This document shows, piece by piece, positions 1 through 11,009 of a stretch of DNA of 64,000 bases. This DNA is from Linyphia triangularis (taxonomy: Eukaryota > Arthropoda > Arachnida > Araneae > Linyphiidae), in the NCBI GenBank assembly GCA_963978545.1, contig OZ021723.1, forward strand, positions 99,232,002 to 99,296,001. Direction: 5' to 3'. Each line of letters opens with the position of its first letter. Positions within the stretch are counted from its first letter, which is position 1. The translations under genes were made by a program, and so were the position numbers. The notes beneath the pieces are model-generated. The model saw only the letters and a program-made list of their open reading frames with translations, did no database searches and was not told the origin of the DNA.

Positions 1-374
1 AAGAATTTTTTTTTTTTTTTTCATTCCAATTTGATTTTTCGTTCTCGATATTTTAGCAAAAATGTAAAAAAGCTCACTTTAAGGGACTGCGTAATAAATT
101 AAGTCTTGAAGCATGAAAACGTTCGATTCTTCCCCGCGATAAAGAAATGTGCCCTCAAGATCGTCCAAAACATTTTCGCTCATAAGTGACGTGTTTCTCA
201 AAATAATGAACTGAAATTTTAAAATAATAGGGGTTGGTATTAAAATTTTTAAAGATAAAGTTAAATTTAGTTAGTATACAGCCGCCTTGGAAATAAATTG
301 CATCAAACATATAGAAAATCGTAAATAAAACATTTTGGTGCAAACCGCAAGATTCTACGATAATTAGAACAGAA
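1..374. other. A+T-rich DNA, no gene seen
   Basis: Only a T-tract near the left edge and short frames without recognisable similarity are visible. No repeat shared with the rest of the window was found. Confidence 0.5.
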
Positions 375-578
375 CACTGTTAAAAATTTTGTTCCACCTT
401 GCACCAAAAATTGGTTCCCATTTAGCTGCCACCAACATTTGGTGCTTAGTTTCACGATTTAATGGTGCAACCTCGGACCGTAAGCACCATTAAATCGCGA
501 AACTAAGCACCAAATGTTGGTGGCAGCTAAATGGGAACCAATTTTTGGTGCAAGGTAATTTAATTTTTTTTAACAGTG
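375..578. mobile_element. Foldback MITE, single copy
   Basis: The element is an almost complete inverted repeat. Two arms of about 70 bp, from TTGCACCAAAAATTGG to the GGTGC near 466 and back from GCACCATTAAATC to 555, flank a spacer of about 18 bp. The outer ends are CACTGTTAAAA and TTTTAACAGTG. The arms differ at very few positions, so the insertion looks young or conversion-maintained. No clear target duplication is visible (flanks AGAA and AAGA), so the superfamily is open. It has no coding capacity; a transcript across it would fold into a long hairpin. Confidence 0.75.
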
Positions 579-1665
579 AAGATATAGAGCCATTGTTCGA
601 TATATATATTTTTATCTCGTGCTGTACAATCACTTTTCATTTTGTTATTCTCTTTGTCATGAAATCAAAATAATGTGGCTTTTTTACTAAGTTCAGTTAG
701 AGCGATGCGTATTCACCTATTTAATTATAGTTTTCTGGGAAATATCTGCTATAAAATTTTAAAATAAGAAGTGCTAAAAAATATGTGTGGTGTACTATTT
801 TAGAAAGCAAATGTTGCCAACTTTTATAAATTTAAGACTTGTCGAATTAAGAAATTTATTCATAGGGATTGCCAGATTATGTATATCTGATAAGGAATTT
901 AGCGCTATTTTTCCTTATTGATTTCGAATTTTTCCGAAAAACTTTTATATATTTCCTGAGACTTTTTTTTTTTTATTTCTCCCCTAATCTCCCACAAATT
1001 TAGCTCAAGTGCATTTCAAAAAATTTGTATTAGCTCTTTTCCAACTGAATTGAAATTTTCAAATTCAGTAAAATTTTCCGACCGTGAAATATAATCACCC
1101 TCCTTTAATGTCGCATCCCCATTACGTCACTTTTTGAATATTCACCCTCTTAATATCGCGCCTTATCGCTTCTTTTTGAACTGCTCCAACTTTTTCCCCT
1201 AACTCGCCAAAATGATGAGGTAATCAAATCTTTCTCCGCGACATAGGGTAATCTCAAATTCCTACTTCTTTAAGATGAAATTCAGTTATCCTATTTCCTT
1301 TTTACACACAGACATCCTATTTTTTTTTTTTTTTTTTTTTTTTTATCAAAGTTTTTCACGCCTAAGAAACTTCGCCATATCACATTTCTTCAACTTATCG
1401 TCCCTTTGAAAAGGGAGCCCCTTACGAATCGCTAAAAGACAGACTGGTGCATGTTATGGGTATTTGAGAACACGTTAGAATACTTCTAAAATTGTCATCC
1501 AAAACCGATACGTTGAAAGGGCATCATTTTACTTTCAACTGTTATTCCCTTGAAGAATTCATTATGTATGAAAAATTTAAAACGCTGGACTGTGATTAAT
1601 TGTAAAAGCTGATTGTCAGTGGCTGAGATGACAGCTAGTATTTTGGAACGTCACTGTCATACGTA
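579..1665. other. Non-coding DNA, no feature recognised
   Basis: A+T-rich sequence with a T-tract of about 25 bases near 1320-1344. No repeat shared with the rest of the window and no credible reading frame were found. Confidence 0.5.
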
Positions 1666-2081
1666 CAGTAGAGTCCTGATCATCCGAGTTAATGTGGACC
1701 AAGACCAACTCGGAATAACCGAAAAACTCGGTTAAAGCGAAAATTAAAAATAAAATAAGTCTTATCGGTTTAAATGTATGTTTTGACAAGTACAAATGTT
1801 ATACTATAGGTAAACCACATGCAATTAATAATATATAGTAATGCTTAAAGAGTTATCTTACTTAAGCCTCGAGACCTTTAGCGACGCGATAGGAGGAGCT
1901 GTGTCATACAATGAAAAGGAATGTAAACATTTTGTTTTCTTGAGTGTTTGAGAGATCAAGTACCAAATTTTTTCGGTACTAGTTTTGACAAAGGAGAATA
2001 TCAGGGGTAAAAGAAATATTATCTGGTTCGGTTAAAGCGGAAACTCGGATAACCGGGGCTCGGATAATCGGGGTTTTACTG
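1666..2081 (+). mobile_element. pogo/Tigger-like MITE, copy 1
   Basis: The left end CAGTAGAGTCCTGATCATCC is inverted at the right end (CGGATAATCGGGGTTTTACTG), and TA flanks both sides (1664-1665 and 2082-2083). CAGTARAACCCCGATTATCC ends with a TA duplication are known from pogo/Tigger elements of the Tc1/mariner superfamily. At about 416 bp it is too short for a transposase and no pogo protein is visible, so it is non-autonomous. A second, inverted copy lies at 52879-53270. Confidence 0.8.
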
Positions 2082-2204
2082 TAGTTTGAAATGCCAAGTT
2101 TCTGTTTACACAATACCTGGAACTGGAACACTCCAGCTACTGAGCAAGCATTAAGCCGGATTTACACGCTACCTGTTGGGGGTTCCAGTTTAGATCACCA
2201 GTTC

Positions 2205-2270
2205 TGTGACGTCATCTTAGTGACCGCTGGGCCGCCTGTCGATGGACACGGGAGAGCGCACGTGATTGGA
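2205..2270. promoter_or_regulatory. Cluster of promoter-like motifs (CRE, E-box, CCAAT)
   Basis: Within 65 bp there is a full CRE palindrome TGACGTCA (2207-2214), an E-box CACGTG (2259-2264) and an inverted CCAAT (ATTGG, 2265-2269), in a locally G+C-richer stretch. These are real sequence matches. Function is inference, and the site abuts a transposon remnant, so it may be part of a mobile element. Confidence 0.25.
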
Positions 2271-2288
2271 TGATGGGAGTTGCCGGCG

Positions 2289-2855
2289 ACTTTGAAAGTG
2301 TTGGAACAAAATCCGATTGCCAAATATGTTATAACTTGCCAAAAAGTGAACAAACTTCCTCGTCTCGTAACCCGCCGCACTTTTGATTTTCAATGAGAAA
2401 AAGCGCAAACGAATTCTGATCTTTGATGGCCTCGGAAAAACTTGCATCTTTTAAAAGTAAGGCAAATTGGCGCCATCAGTGACGTAATATACCAACTTGG
2501 CTTATTTGTGAAAGATGTAAATAAAATCGCCAGACATCTGAAGCGTCTGCCACCTTCCTAATTGAAAATTAAAAAGCGATGGGTCACCAAATAAAAAAGA
2601 TTGCTCATTATTTGGCAAGTTATGCCGTATTTGACAATTGGATTTGGTTCAACATATTCAAAGTCTATTTTTGACCGGTTTCGGCCATTTTTGCCACGGC
2701 AGACCAGTGGATTCGTATAATCTACTCACTTTTCTCCACACATTCTATAAAAAATGATGATGATATTAACTTTTGCATATCTGATGCCAAACTGCACAAA
2801 GTAATTCAGAATGATGTTCGATGGAGAATCTAAACTGCAGTCGCCCCTCTCCGTC
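2289..2855 (+). mobile_element. Family D MITE, copy 1, left end lost
   Basis: Collinear with the copies at 5166, 36443 and 56141 from the middle of the left arm (GACTTTGAAAGTGTTGG) to the right end CCTCTCCGTC, followed by TA. The left inverted end of about 120 bp is missing. A block of about 49 bp foreign to the family interrupts the right arm at 2762-2810 (see its own entry). No coding capacity. Confidence 0.75.
2762..2810 (+). repeat. Filler block duplicated at 3397-3446
   Basis: GATATTAACTTTTGCATATC and the following bases through the shared TTCAGA match 3397-3446 with a few differences. In the other family D copies this block is absent and the A-run of the right arm joins TTCAGAATG directly. 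The arrangement suggests templated insertion or a conversion patch copied from about 600 bp away. Confidence 0.6.
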
Positions 2856-3538
2856 TATAAGCATTGAAATGTGTGACATACTCCATTTGGGCCGTCACCG
2901 GCTGAGCCGAAAGGAACTTGTCGGTTCCACTTAATCTTACTTTTCGAAGGCGTTGAAGAATAGAACGTAGAAGAAAAGAAGTCTTAATTTTTAAAGAGGC
3001 TTTGTCGGGGGAGTATTGATCTTCTGTTCGATGTTGGTTGAAGCTTTACAAGGGTTTCGAACCTAATCCCTACGTTAGGTGGATCTCTAGTCCCTTTATA
3101 ATCATTAGCTCCCAAAAGAAAGTTTTTTTTTGTTTTTTTTTCCTCCCCTCTAATAAAATTAAATTGCTTCGAGCTGTTCGTTTTTATCCCTTTTGTCACT
3201 TTTTGTCTTCATTATGGAACTAATATGGTTGTATTCTCTTTCTTTTTTCCCCTCTTCTCTTCGGAGATTGGATGGTTTAGTAAGGATTGTGGATTCTCCT
3301 CGGCGAGGAAGAAAAAAGGATCTCTATTTCTGTAAATCTTTGTCGCTGTATTGGATTTGTATGTTGCGATCAAATATCCCTATAGATAGGGGGTTCGATA
3401 TTAACTTTTGCATATCTGATGCCAAATTGGTACAAAGTAATTCAGAGTTTGGAAAAGGAATTTCTTTTAAAATGGGTGGGAAGAGGTCGGCTTGTAGATT
3501 AAGCAGGAGAACTGCAAAAGCCAAAATTGTAAAATAAT
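2856..3538. other. Non-coding DNA; source of the filler block
   Basis: Contains 3397-3446, the partner of the block inserted in the first family D copy. A frame of 114 codons on the + strand (3193-3537) has no recognisable domain and overlaps frames on the other strand; I treat it as chance. Confidence 0.4.
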
Positions 3539-3782
3539 TATACTAAACTTCAACTTAACTAGACATCACTTAGACGATAGATCGTCACAGTGCTCATAGG
3601 TATTTAATCCATTTTGGCGAGTGAAGACATAATTCTCGCCAAACCTTATAGCCTTTTGTTCTCTATAGGGTTGTGGTTTGGCGAACATTATGCTTTCACG
3701 CAGCCAAAATGGATTAAATACCTATGAGCACTGTGACGATCTATCGTCTAAGTGATGTCTAGTTAAGTTGAAGTTTAGTATA
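3539..3782. mobile_element. Family C palindromic MITE, copy 1
   Basis: Begins TATACTAAACTTCAAC and ends with its inverse. Each arm of about 100 bp pairs with the other with few mismatches around a short centre containing TTGTTCTCTATAGGG. Both arms carry TTGGCGA-type motifs next to the centre. A TA duplication is inferred from the copy nested in an LTR at 34008-34252, which points to a Tc1/mariner-type transposase. No protein is encoded. Confidence 0.85.
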
Positions 3783-4842
3783 GTCAGGGATTTTACGAAT
3801 GTGAAGTCATAGTCAACTTCTCTTCGCGGGAAAATTGAAATGTGTGCGGGAATTAATTTTTTTATTAGTTATTTGATTTGATTTTTTTTTTAAATTAATG
3901 TGAATGGGGCTGGTTGGTGGAGTGGAATTGTTAGATAGCTGAAAATAATTCCATACATAAAATCCATTTATTGACAAAATTAAGTTTCCTACTTCATTGT
4001 GAAACACGGACTAATCGTTATGTCTGAATCGGTATTAAATGAGATTCATTCTGAATAAATTTAATCTATTGCCACCTAATTTAATGCTCTTAATATTCAC
4101 TTTGAATTGTAGTGCAATTTGTAAAGTTAACTTCTGTTACTTATACCGCCCCAATCCGATGGTAGTATGAGTATAATTGACAAAAAAAAAGAAGTCATTA
4201 TTATTGTTTTTTTTCCTTCAAAAGGTTAATGCATTTTTTGCAATATTAAAGGATTGTAACACGAGTTAACAGCATTTTCCTGAAAATTTAAGAAAAAAAC
4301 ACGCAAGTTACTTCAGAGTAATCCTCTCCATTTCTCAAACAAAATTTTACTTAATTTTGAAACTTAACTTTCCATCCCTTCAAATGTCTTATTTAAAAGA
4401 AAAACTAAGCTCTTCTGGAGAAGCATTAAAAAGCATCTGTTTTTGATACTATTTTTTTTTCCTCCGTGTACCCTTTTGCCAGGGTCTATTTTTAAAAAAT
4501 ATCCTCAACAATATCTTTGCAGAGTGTTTTTAAACCGAAAACATTTAGGAAAAGCGAGGGAGAGGAATACTCGCACAGTTCTTCACAGATGGAAGTGTTT
4601 CAAACTCGCAACTGAGAGAAAGGGGAAAAAAAAAATATTTAATGTCTTTTTGGCGGTTTGAAATCAGAAACAAAAGTGGAAGAAACAGATGAAGTTATGG
4701 CGAAGAAATCGCGTGATCTTTTTTGGGTTGAGAAGGGAGGAGATGGATATAGTGTGAAGAAGGGAAGGGACTGCCTCTCGTCTCAAAAAGGCGCGAAAAC
4801 AAAATGGAAGTAATAAAAAGTAGCGTGATTCACCGGAAATGT
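3783..4842. other. Non-coding DNA
   Basis: A+T-rich sequence with short homopolymers. Frames near 4443-4661 are short and unrecognised. Confidence 0.4.
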
Positions 4843-4902
4843 TGGAAGATGAGGAATAATATCTGATTCGAGAATTCTTGCTAGCGTGCGATCTCCGGGA
4901 TT
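4843..4902. repeat. Dispersed 58-60 bp repeat, copy 1
   Basis: GGAAGATGAGG, a variable base and then ATAATATCTGATTCGAG through ATCTCCGGGATT recurs almost unchanged at 6055-6113 in the same orientation. The two copies bracket the family D insertion at 5166-5830. The minus strand contains GAATTCTCGAATC, reminiscent of a tRNA B box, but no folded tRNA was found. Confidence 0.6.
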
Positions 4903-5060
4903 TTTTTTTGATCGCCCCCGTTTGCCAGAATGGGTTGATGAATTCTCCAACCATTGCCACTCTTTACGGAGTGTGCCCAAAACTCTTAGTCGGGGATTGG
5001 GTTCCGTCAAACTCATTTCGCCAATTGTCCTGCTCATTTTCCCTTCCAGTGTTGGTGATG
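4903..5060. other. G+C-richer segment, possible old coding or element fragment
   Basis: This segment has more balanced base composition than its surroundings and stays open on the minus strand through 4783-5037 (84 codons). I recognise no domain. It could be an exon remnant or part of an unknown element. Confidence 0.2.
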
Positions 5061-5075
5061 GACTATAGAGAGTCC

Positions 5076-5140
5076 ATGCTCTATTATGCAGACTCTATCA
5101 AAAATGCTCTATTATGCAGACTCTATCAAAAATGCTCTAT
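5076..5140 (+). repeat. 28-bp direct repeat, 2.3 units
   Basis: ATGCTCTATTATGCAGACTC begins at 5076, 5104 and, partially, 5132, giving a 28-bp period. It lies just left of a family D copy. Confidence 0.8.
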
Positions 5141-5165
5141 GGATATGCGTCGTAATCTTCTTTTA

Positions 5166-5830
5166 GTCAGAGAGACGACTGCAATTTTTGGACCCTATCG
5201 AACATCATTCTGAATTTTTTGTAGAAATTGGAGTAAAGTGAGTAGATTAAGAATCCACTGGTCTGCCGCGTCAAAAATGACCGAAACTGATCAAAAATCG
5301 ACTTGGAATGAGTTGAACTAATATCTGATTGTCAAATATGTCATAACTTGCCAAAAAGTGAGCACACTTTTTCGTCTGGCAAACCACTGCATTTTGATTT
5401 TCAATGAGAAAAAGCGCAAACGATTTCTGATCTCTGGCTCGGAAAACTTGTATCTTTTAAAAGTAAGCCAAATTGGCGGCATCAATTACGTTATCAGTGA
5501 CGTAATTTTTATTGCCAATTTGGCTCATTTGTGAAAGATGCAAGTAAGCCATAGCCACACATCCGAATCGTCTGCAACCTTCTTAATTGAAAATTAAAAA
5601 GTGACAATTACCAAATTAAAAAAAAAAAAAATTCATTATTAGGCAAGATATGGCGCATTTGGCAATTGGATTTAATTTAACTTATTAAAAGTCGATTTTT
5701 AATCAGTTTCGGCCATTTTTGCCACGGCAGACCAGTGGATTCGTATAATCTACTCACTTTTCTCCAATTTCTATAAAAAATTCAGAATGATGTTCGATGG
5801 GGTCCAAAAAATTGCAGTCACCTCTCAGTC
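5166..5830 (+). mobile_element. Family D MITE, copy 2
   Basis: Full-length member, about 665 bp. The left end GTCAGAGAGACGACTGCAA and the right end TTGCAGTCACCTCTCAGTC are inverted relatives; the inverted arms run about 150 bp and include the stretch around GAATCCACTGGTCTGCC. TA flanks both ends (5164-5165 and 5831-5832). Non-coding. The TA flanks suggest Tc1/mariner-type mobilisation, by inference. Confidence 0.8.
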
Positions 5831-6008
5831 TATTTATTTTAAAGCGTAGTCCCCTTTTCTTTTCGGGCGCCTGGTATCGATCGTGCGACCTCTTTGCTTT
5901 CCCAGCTTGATTCTTCATCCCCTAGACAAAAGGGATCTCTGGTGTCTAGGAGTTGTATCTGTTATTCGTACACGAGACCACCACAATTTACTGACTAATC
6001 TGTTTTCT

Positions 6009-6140
6009 CATGGTACTGTATTAATTTTAACGCTTTAAGACCCATTGGGAATGTGGAAGATGAGGTATAATATCTGATTCGAGAATTCTTGCTAGCGTGC
6101 GATCTCCGGGATTCCGGGTTTAAATTAATACAGTACCATG
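6009..6140. repeat. Inverted repeat enclosing dispersed repeat copy 2
   Basis: A perfect 19-bp inverted pair, CATGGTACTGTATTAATTT at 6009-6027 and its complement at 6122-6140, encloses about 94 bp. That interior contains the 58-bp segment shared with 4843-4902. It looks like a small foldback element or a capture event. Confidence 0.65.
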
Positions 6141-6320
6141 AAAAAACTGTCCACAAATAAATGGTTAAGCAAAGTTGGTAAAGCAGGTTGGCGGAGAACT
6201 TGATCATAAAGCAAATTTTCGATACAGCACCAATGTCTTAATATACACCACAACATAAAAAAAGTGGGGGCGGGGGTGGGGAAGTTAATTATTGGATTAT
6301 GACCGCAATTTTTACTTTCA

Positions 6321-6746
6321 CAGGGTTCCCACGGTCATTGAAAGTCATTAAAAGTGCTTAATATTTTTGAACTTGTTTTCAAGTCCTTGAAAGTGCTTAA
6401 AAATGCTTAGAGGTGCTTAAAAGTCCTTGAAAATGCTTAGAGGTCCTTAAAGGTCCTTAATTTTTACAGATGTTGTCCAACTTCAAAATTCATAAAAATA
6501 CAACTCGGACTTGCTGTTCCCTCGTGACCGCTACTTATCTGCACCTTATAGGAATTTTCCGTCATATTTGTATTACGCATTCACCAACTTGTAACTTTTT
6601 TGATAGAATATACTTTATTAAAAATTTAAATACAGACATGATGCCTGAAAACAAATTTTCATAGGTCCTTAAAAACATTAATTAGGTCCTTAAAAGTCTT
6701 TGAAAAGTCATTGATTTTCATTCTGTGATTTGAGTGGGAACCCTGT
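6321..6746 (+). mobile_element. Family A MITE, copy 1
   Basis: Ends CAGGGTTCCCAC and GTGGGAACCCTG; flanked by the 5-bp duplication TTTCA (6316-6320 and 6747-6751). The interior has dense subterminal repeats of the type CTTRAAAGTSCTT on the left and GGTCCTTAAAA on the right. No protein. The ends and subterminal repeats resemble hAT elements; the 5-bp duplication is shorter than the usual 8 bp, so classification is tentative. Confidence 0.88.
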
Positions 6747-7531
6747 TTCAAATATCAAAAAGTTATGAGGATATCAAGAGATAGTTTAATCGATTTCATT
6801 AAAAAAAAAAAATCGAAGTCCTTATTTTTTTTTACAAATCTGCGAAAACTTTCGTTAGTCAACTTTAGTCAAAGGCAAAAGGGTAATTTGAAAGTGTAGT
6901 CAACGCTTCTTAGTAGCGTCTATCAACGTTAAAAAGAAATCACAAAGCAGGCAACTCCTCGCCAGATATGGAACCACTTTTCTTGTTACCGGCTTTGTTT
7001 TTTGAGGGCGAAAGGAAAAAATGCATCATGAGGAGAGAAAGAAAAGTAAGCGTGAGGGATGTCGAAGAGCAGCATCCGTGCTCATCATCATCACCCTCTT
7101 GGTGGGAAGGGAACCCGGGATGAGAAGTTGCTCGAGTGCTTTTAGGCAAGTGACAAGAGATCTAGAAGGGAAAAAAAAAGGGGGGGGGGGTAAATGTAGC
7201 AGTAGCCTTAAATAAGGATGAACAGTCTCTAGGATGAAAAAAAGAGTGACCAAATAGGTTTATTGTGCAGAGCATGGTTTACTGAGGTAAGTAGAGATCA
7301 GGATTTTGCATACAGGAATACGTCGGCTTGATTTAGTACGCACTGCAAAGTGGTTTATTCGAACCATCTAGTGTGGAAATAGTTTACTTAGATGGGAAAT
7401 ATGCTAAGCAAGTAAATGTCGTTTTGATTATATGGCAAAGGAAAGCGGCAGTTGCTTGATTTAGAGGGTTCTCCGGGCGAAAGAAAATTAGTTATGTGCA
7501 AATATTCGATTTGGCTCAGAACTTTATACTT
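6747..7531. other. Non-coding DNA between two family A copies
   Basis: A short mixed-composition stretch (7020-7150) is open on several frames but unrecognised. An A9 run followed by an 11-base G run lies at 7171-7190. Confidence 0.4.
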
Positions 7532-7946
7532 CAGGGTTCCCACGGTCATTGAAAGTCATTAAAAGTGCTTAATATTTTTGAACTTGTTTTCAAGGCCTTG
7601 AAAGTGCTTGAAAATGCTTAGAGGTGCTTAAAAGTCCTTGAAAATGCTTAGATGTCCTTAAAAGTCCTTAATTTTTGCAGATGTTGTCCAACTGCAAAAT
7701 TTATAAAAATTTCAAGTCGGACTTGCTATTTCTGCGTGACCGCCACTTATCTGCATCGTATCGGAATTTTCCGACGTATTTGTATTATGCATCCACCAAT
7801 TTGTAACTCTTTTGGTAGAATATACTTTATTAAAAATTTATATATCGACATAATGCCTGAAAACAAATTTTCAAAGGTCCTTAAAAACATTAATTAGGTC
7901 CTTAAAAGTCATTGATTTTTATTCTGTGATTTGAGTGGGAACCCTG
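7532..7946 (+). mobile_element. Family A MITE, copy 2
   Basis: Same ends and internal order as copy 1, very similar throughout, flanked by a perfect 5-bp duplication TACTT (7527-7531 and 7947-7951). Non-coding. Confidence 0.9.
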
Positions 7947-8265
7947 TACTTACTTTAGTGAATGCTGTTTGAAGGCTAAAAATGACTTGCATTTCACATT
8001 TAAATACTTTTTTTCTTCTTGCCCTAACATTACCGATTTTCACACGCCCGTTGAACTTGCAGAAGCCTGTATTAGGTATTCTGGCTAACGTTGTCGAATT
8101 TTTCCCCCCTTCATCTTCGGTTTTGGAAGTTCCGACTGTCTATTTCTGCTACTTAAAAAGTGCTTAACGACAGCCATATACTTTTCGTAATTTTGATCTA
8201 GAAGAATGCAAGATCGAAATCTTCTAGTATGAACCCCTCTCTCCGACCCCACCATACCAACGAGA

Positions 8266-8645
8266 GGACATTGAGCTCACGACAGATTTAATGTGCATCA
8301 GCTCCCGTTAGGTACACGCTAATGTTTGAGGTGTGTACCTAATGTCAATCCACCGTTCATGGACATTGAGACCACGACAGATTTAATGTGCATCAGCTCC
8401 CGTTAGGTACACGCCAATGTTTGAGGTGTGTACCTAATGTCAATCCACCGTTCATGGACATTGAGACCACGACAGATTTAATGTGCATCAGCTCCCTTTA
8501 GGTACACGCCAATATTTGAGGTGTGTACCTAATGTCGATCCACCGTTCATGGACATTGAGACCACGACAGATTTAATGTGCATCAGCTCCCGTTAGGTAC
8601 ACGCCAATATTTGAGGTGTGTACCTAATGTCGATCCTCCGTTCAT
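8266..8645. repeat. Tandem array, 4 x 95 bp
   Basis: Units start with GGACATTGAG at 8266, 8361, 8456 and 8551 with an exact 95-bp period and only a few substitutions. Each unit contains an inverted pair, TTAGGTACAC and GTGTACCTAA, separated by about 13 bp, so each can form a hairpin. The right flank read on the minus strand, GGGCTCCGATAACCTAATGG, resembles a tRNA 5' end with an A box. The array may therefore have grown inside a tRNA-derived SINE; that link is inference. Confidence 0.9.
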
Positions 8646-11009
8646 GAGCTCGATATTCTAGCCATTAGGTTATCGGAGCCCTTGTTTTTCTTTGAAAACG
8701 AAACAACTAACGCCTTTTAATTCTGATATTGCTCTGAAATTTGGCGCGTTTCTTCCTCCAATTTTGGCGAAAATCATTGCTGCATAAGAATAATAGGGTT
8801 GTAAATCCGTCCAGTAATTAACACGGTGGTTCTGATCACCCTACCCTCTTTTGTTCTAATTCTCCTCCCTCAAGATGAGGCATTCCATCATCCCGCCATT
8901 GACTACCTGAAGAGGGGGGGGGGGGAGAAGAAAATTAGAGGGAAGGGGATGATGTCGACAGAATGGGTTGCTTTATTGCTTGAGTTTCTGCCCTCTTCAT
9001 TTTTTTAAAGTTTTTTATGGATTTTTTTTAATGTTTGTATATGCAACAGGGGGAAAAAAATATGTGATGCCTATTTTATGGTTAGTTGGAGGCAATTAGT
9101 ATCGTTTGGCGTAGGCGTGTGACCTGGAATGAGGTATTTGTCATGGGAGAGGCTGCTAGATGTGGAAGAATGTTCGAATTTCCGTTGGAGGAAGGTGTGG
9201 GAAATTCTGCACCTGTAGAGAAGAATAAGAAGCTTGTGTGGTTTCAATTCGATAGGTTGTTTTAATATTTGTATTGATAGGGAGGATCGTATTGAATGAT
9301 TTTCCAAATAGTTAGGATGAAGTATTAACAACATGTAATTTGATGAGCTAACTATTAAATGTCGTACGAATTTCATTCATAATGTGATGTATTTTTTCCC
9401 ACGCATTTTGACCTACTGTTCACACTGGGTTGTACCATAAAATGAAGGTAATTCTTCAAGCGAATTTTTTTTTTTTAATAAATTTTTGATGATGTAGTGA
9501 TTTAGAGGGAGGGGGGGGGAGGGAGAGAGAGAAACAGAAATCAAAGCCCTCTAGCTGAAGTAGTAAAACAAACTCGTGTTAGATTCACGCATGTATAAAA
9601 TATAACAACGTCAATTATTTTCAGTAATGAAGCTAATACTAATTGAGACAAGAATGTTTAAAAAAAAACATGCGATTTCCATCGGATATCGATGCACTTG
9701 CAATACACTCGCTTAGGTTTATATTTGCTTATAAAAATGTCAGTTGCGTCGAACTTTTCTCAATTTACTGTAATTTGAAATTTAGTCTCGCTCAGCCCCC
9801 TTGTGTTTCCAAGCCAAAAGTGTGAATGACACAGCGATAAATATCGAGTATCATCAGCGGCCACCTAATTTCTGGAAACCTGACAAGCTATGGCATCTGA
9901 TGTTGCATATGGTGCAGTTGCTCATTCTCCTTCGCTAGTGAAAACCTGCCAACAAAACTGTCTTCCATACAAAATGATTTATAAAACATTTTTTTTTATC
10001 TTCCTAAAAAAAAAAAAAAGGAAAGCGGACTATAAATTTCGATCCGTTCCCCTCTTGCCAAAAGACCATTTTTCAGGCCGTGAGCCAAAAATGTAATAAC
10101 CTATTATGCATGGTAATGGCCTCTTCGGTAAATATCGCGAGCAAGTGCATTATTGTGGGTCGATGCGCTTAGGCATGCAAATTGTTTCGCCAGAAATTGC
10201 CCTTGGTCCGTTTGTAAACATGACCTGGTAACTATCTCATCGCGATGTTTATGCTCAGTGTCCCTTTGGGTGCTTTCCTATTGGGGGGGGGAGATAGAGA
10301 TACATTTAATGCATATTTATGGGTGTTTTGGATTGGCCCATATTACAAAGGTTTAACTGGATGTGCGATGGTTCGGGGCTTTAGTAGTCATTGGGCTTGG
10401 TGCTGAGGGTTACAATATTTTACTTCTGTTTTTGACATTTCTTGCGTTAGTTGTCGGTAGTGATTTTATCCTTTTTTTAGATTTAAAAAAAAAAAAAAAA
10501 GTATTTTCATTTAAGAAAGTGAGCTGGATTTTGTGACTTATTTTAGGACTACATAGGGGATTTGTCTAGAAGAAATGTGGATGTTGTATCACGAACCGAC
10601 GTGTCACGAGCGAATTGTGCCACGAACGCACAAACACCTGTGTGTCGTTTTGACTCCTCGCCAAGTTATTTAACTGAAAAGGGACTATTTACATAAAAGT
10701 GTATGTTTGAAACTTCGGTTTAACAAAAAAGTAAATGGGATTTGAAATTGTATAGTAAAATGTGTTTGGTGTGAAGTTCATAAACTTTACTTAATATTCG
10801 CTAAGTTTTATCTCTGATGAAAAGAGAAACGTGTTTTCGATTGTCTGTATATATCTCTCTTAAATCATTTGTAAGTGGATGTCTATCTTGTTACGAAAAT
10901 GATCGAACATAAATCGTTGTCACATAATGCCCCTGGGTTGTGTAGAGAGTTATTGATCCCTACTGACACTTTTATGTAAGGCTATACCTTCATCCTGATG
11001 CTGCAACTA
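8646..11009. other. Non-coding DNA, 2.4 kb
   Basis: No gene or shared repeat recognised. G runs of 12 and 9 bases occur at 8914-8925 and 9511-9519, with several A/T homopolymers. A minus-strand frame at 9071-9376 has no recognisable features. Confidence 0.5.

Noticed and set aside
3193..3537. 114-codon plus-strand frame
   Set aside because: It overlaps a minus-strand frame, contains the filler-block source, and has no recognisable motif.
8266..8645. CRISPR-like array
   Set aside because: The 95-bp units are contiguous tandem repeats without unique spacers, and the DNA is eukaryotic.
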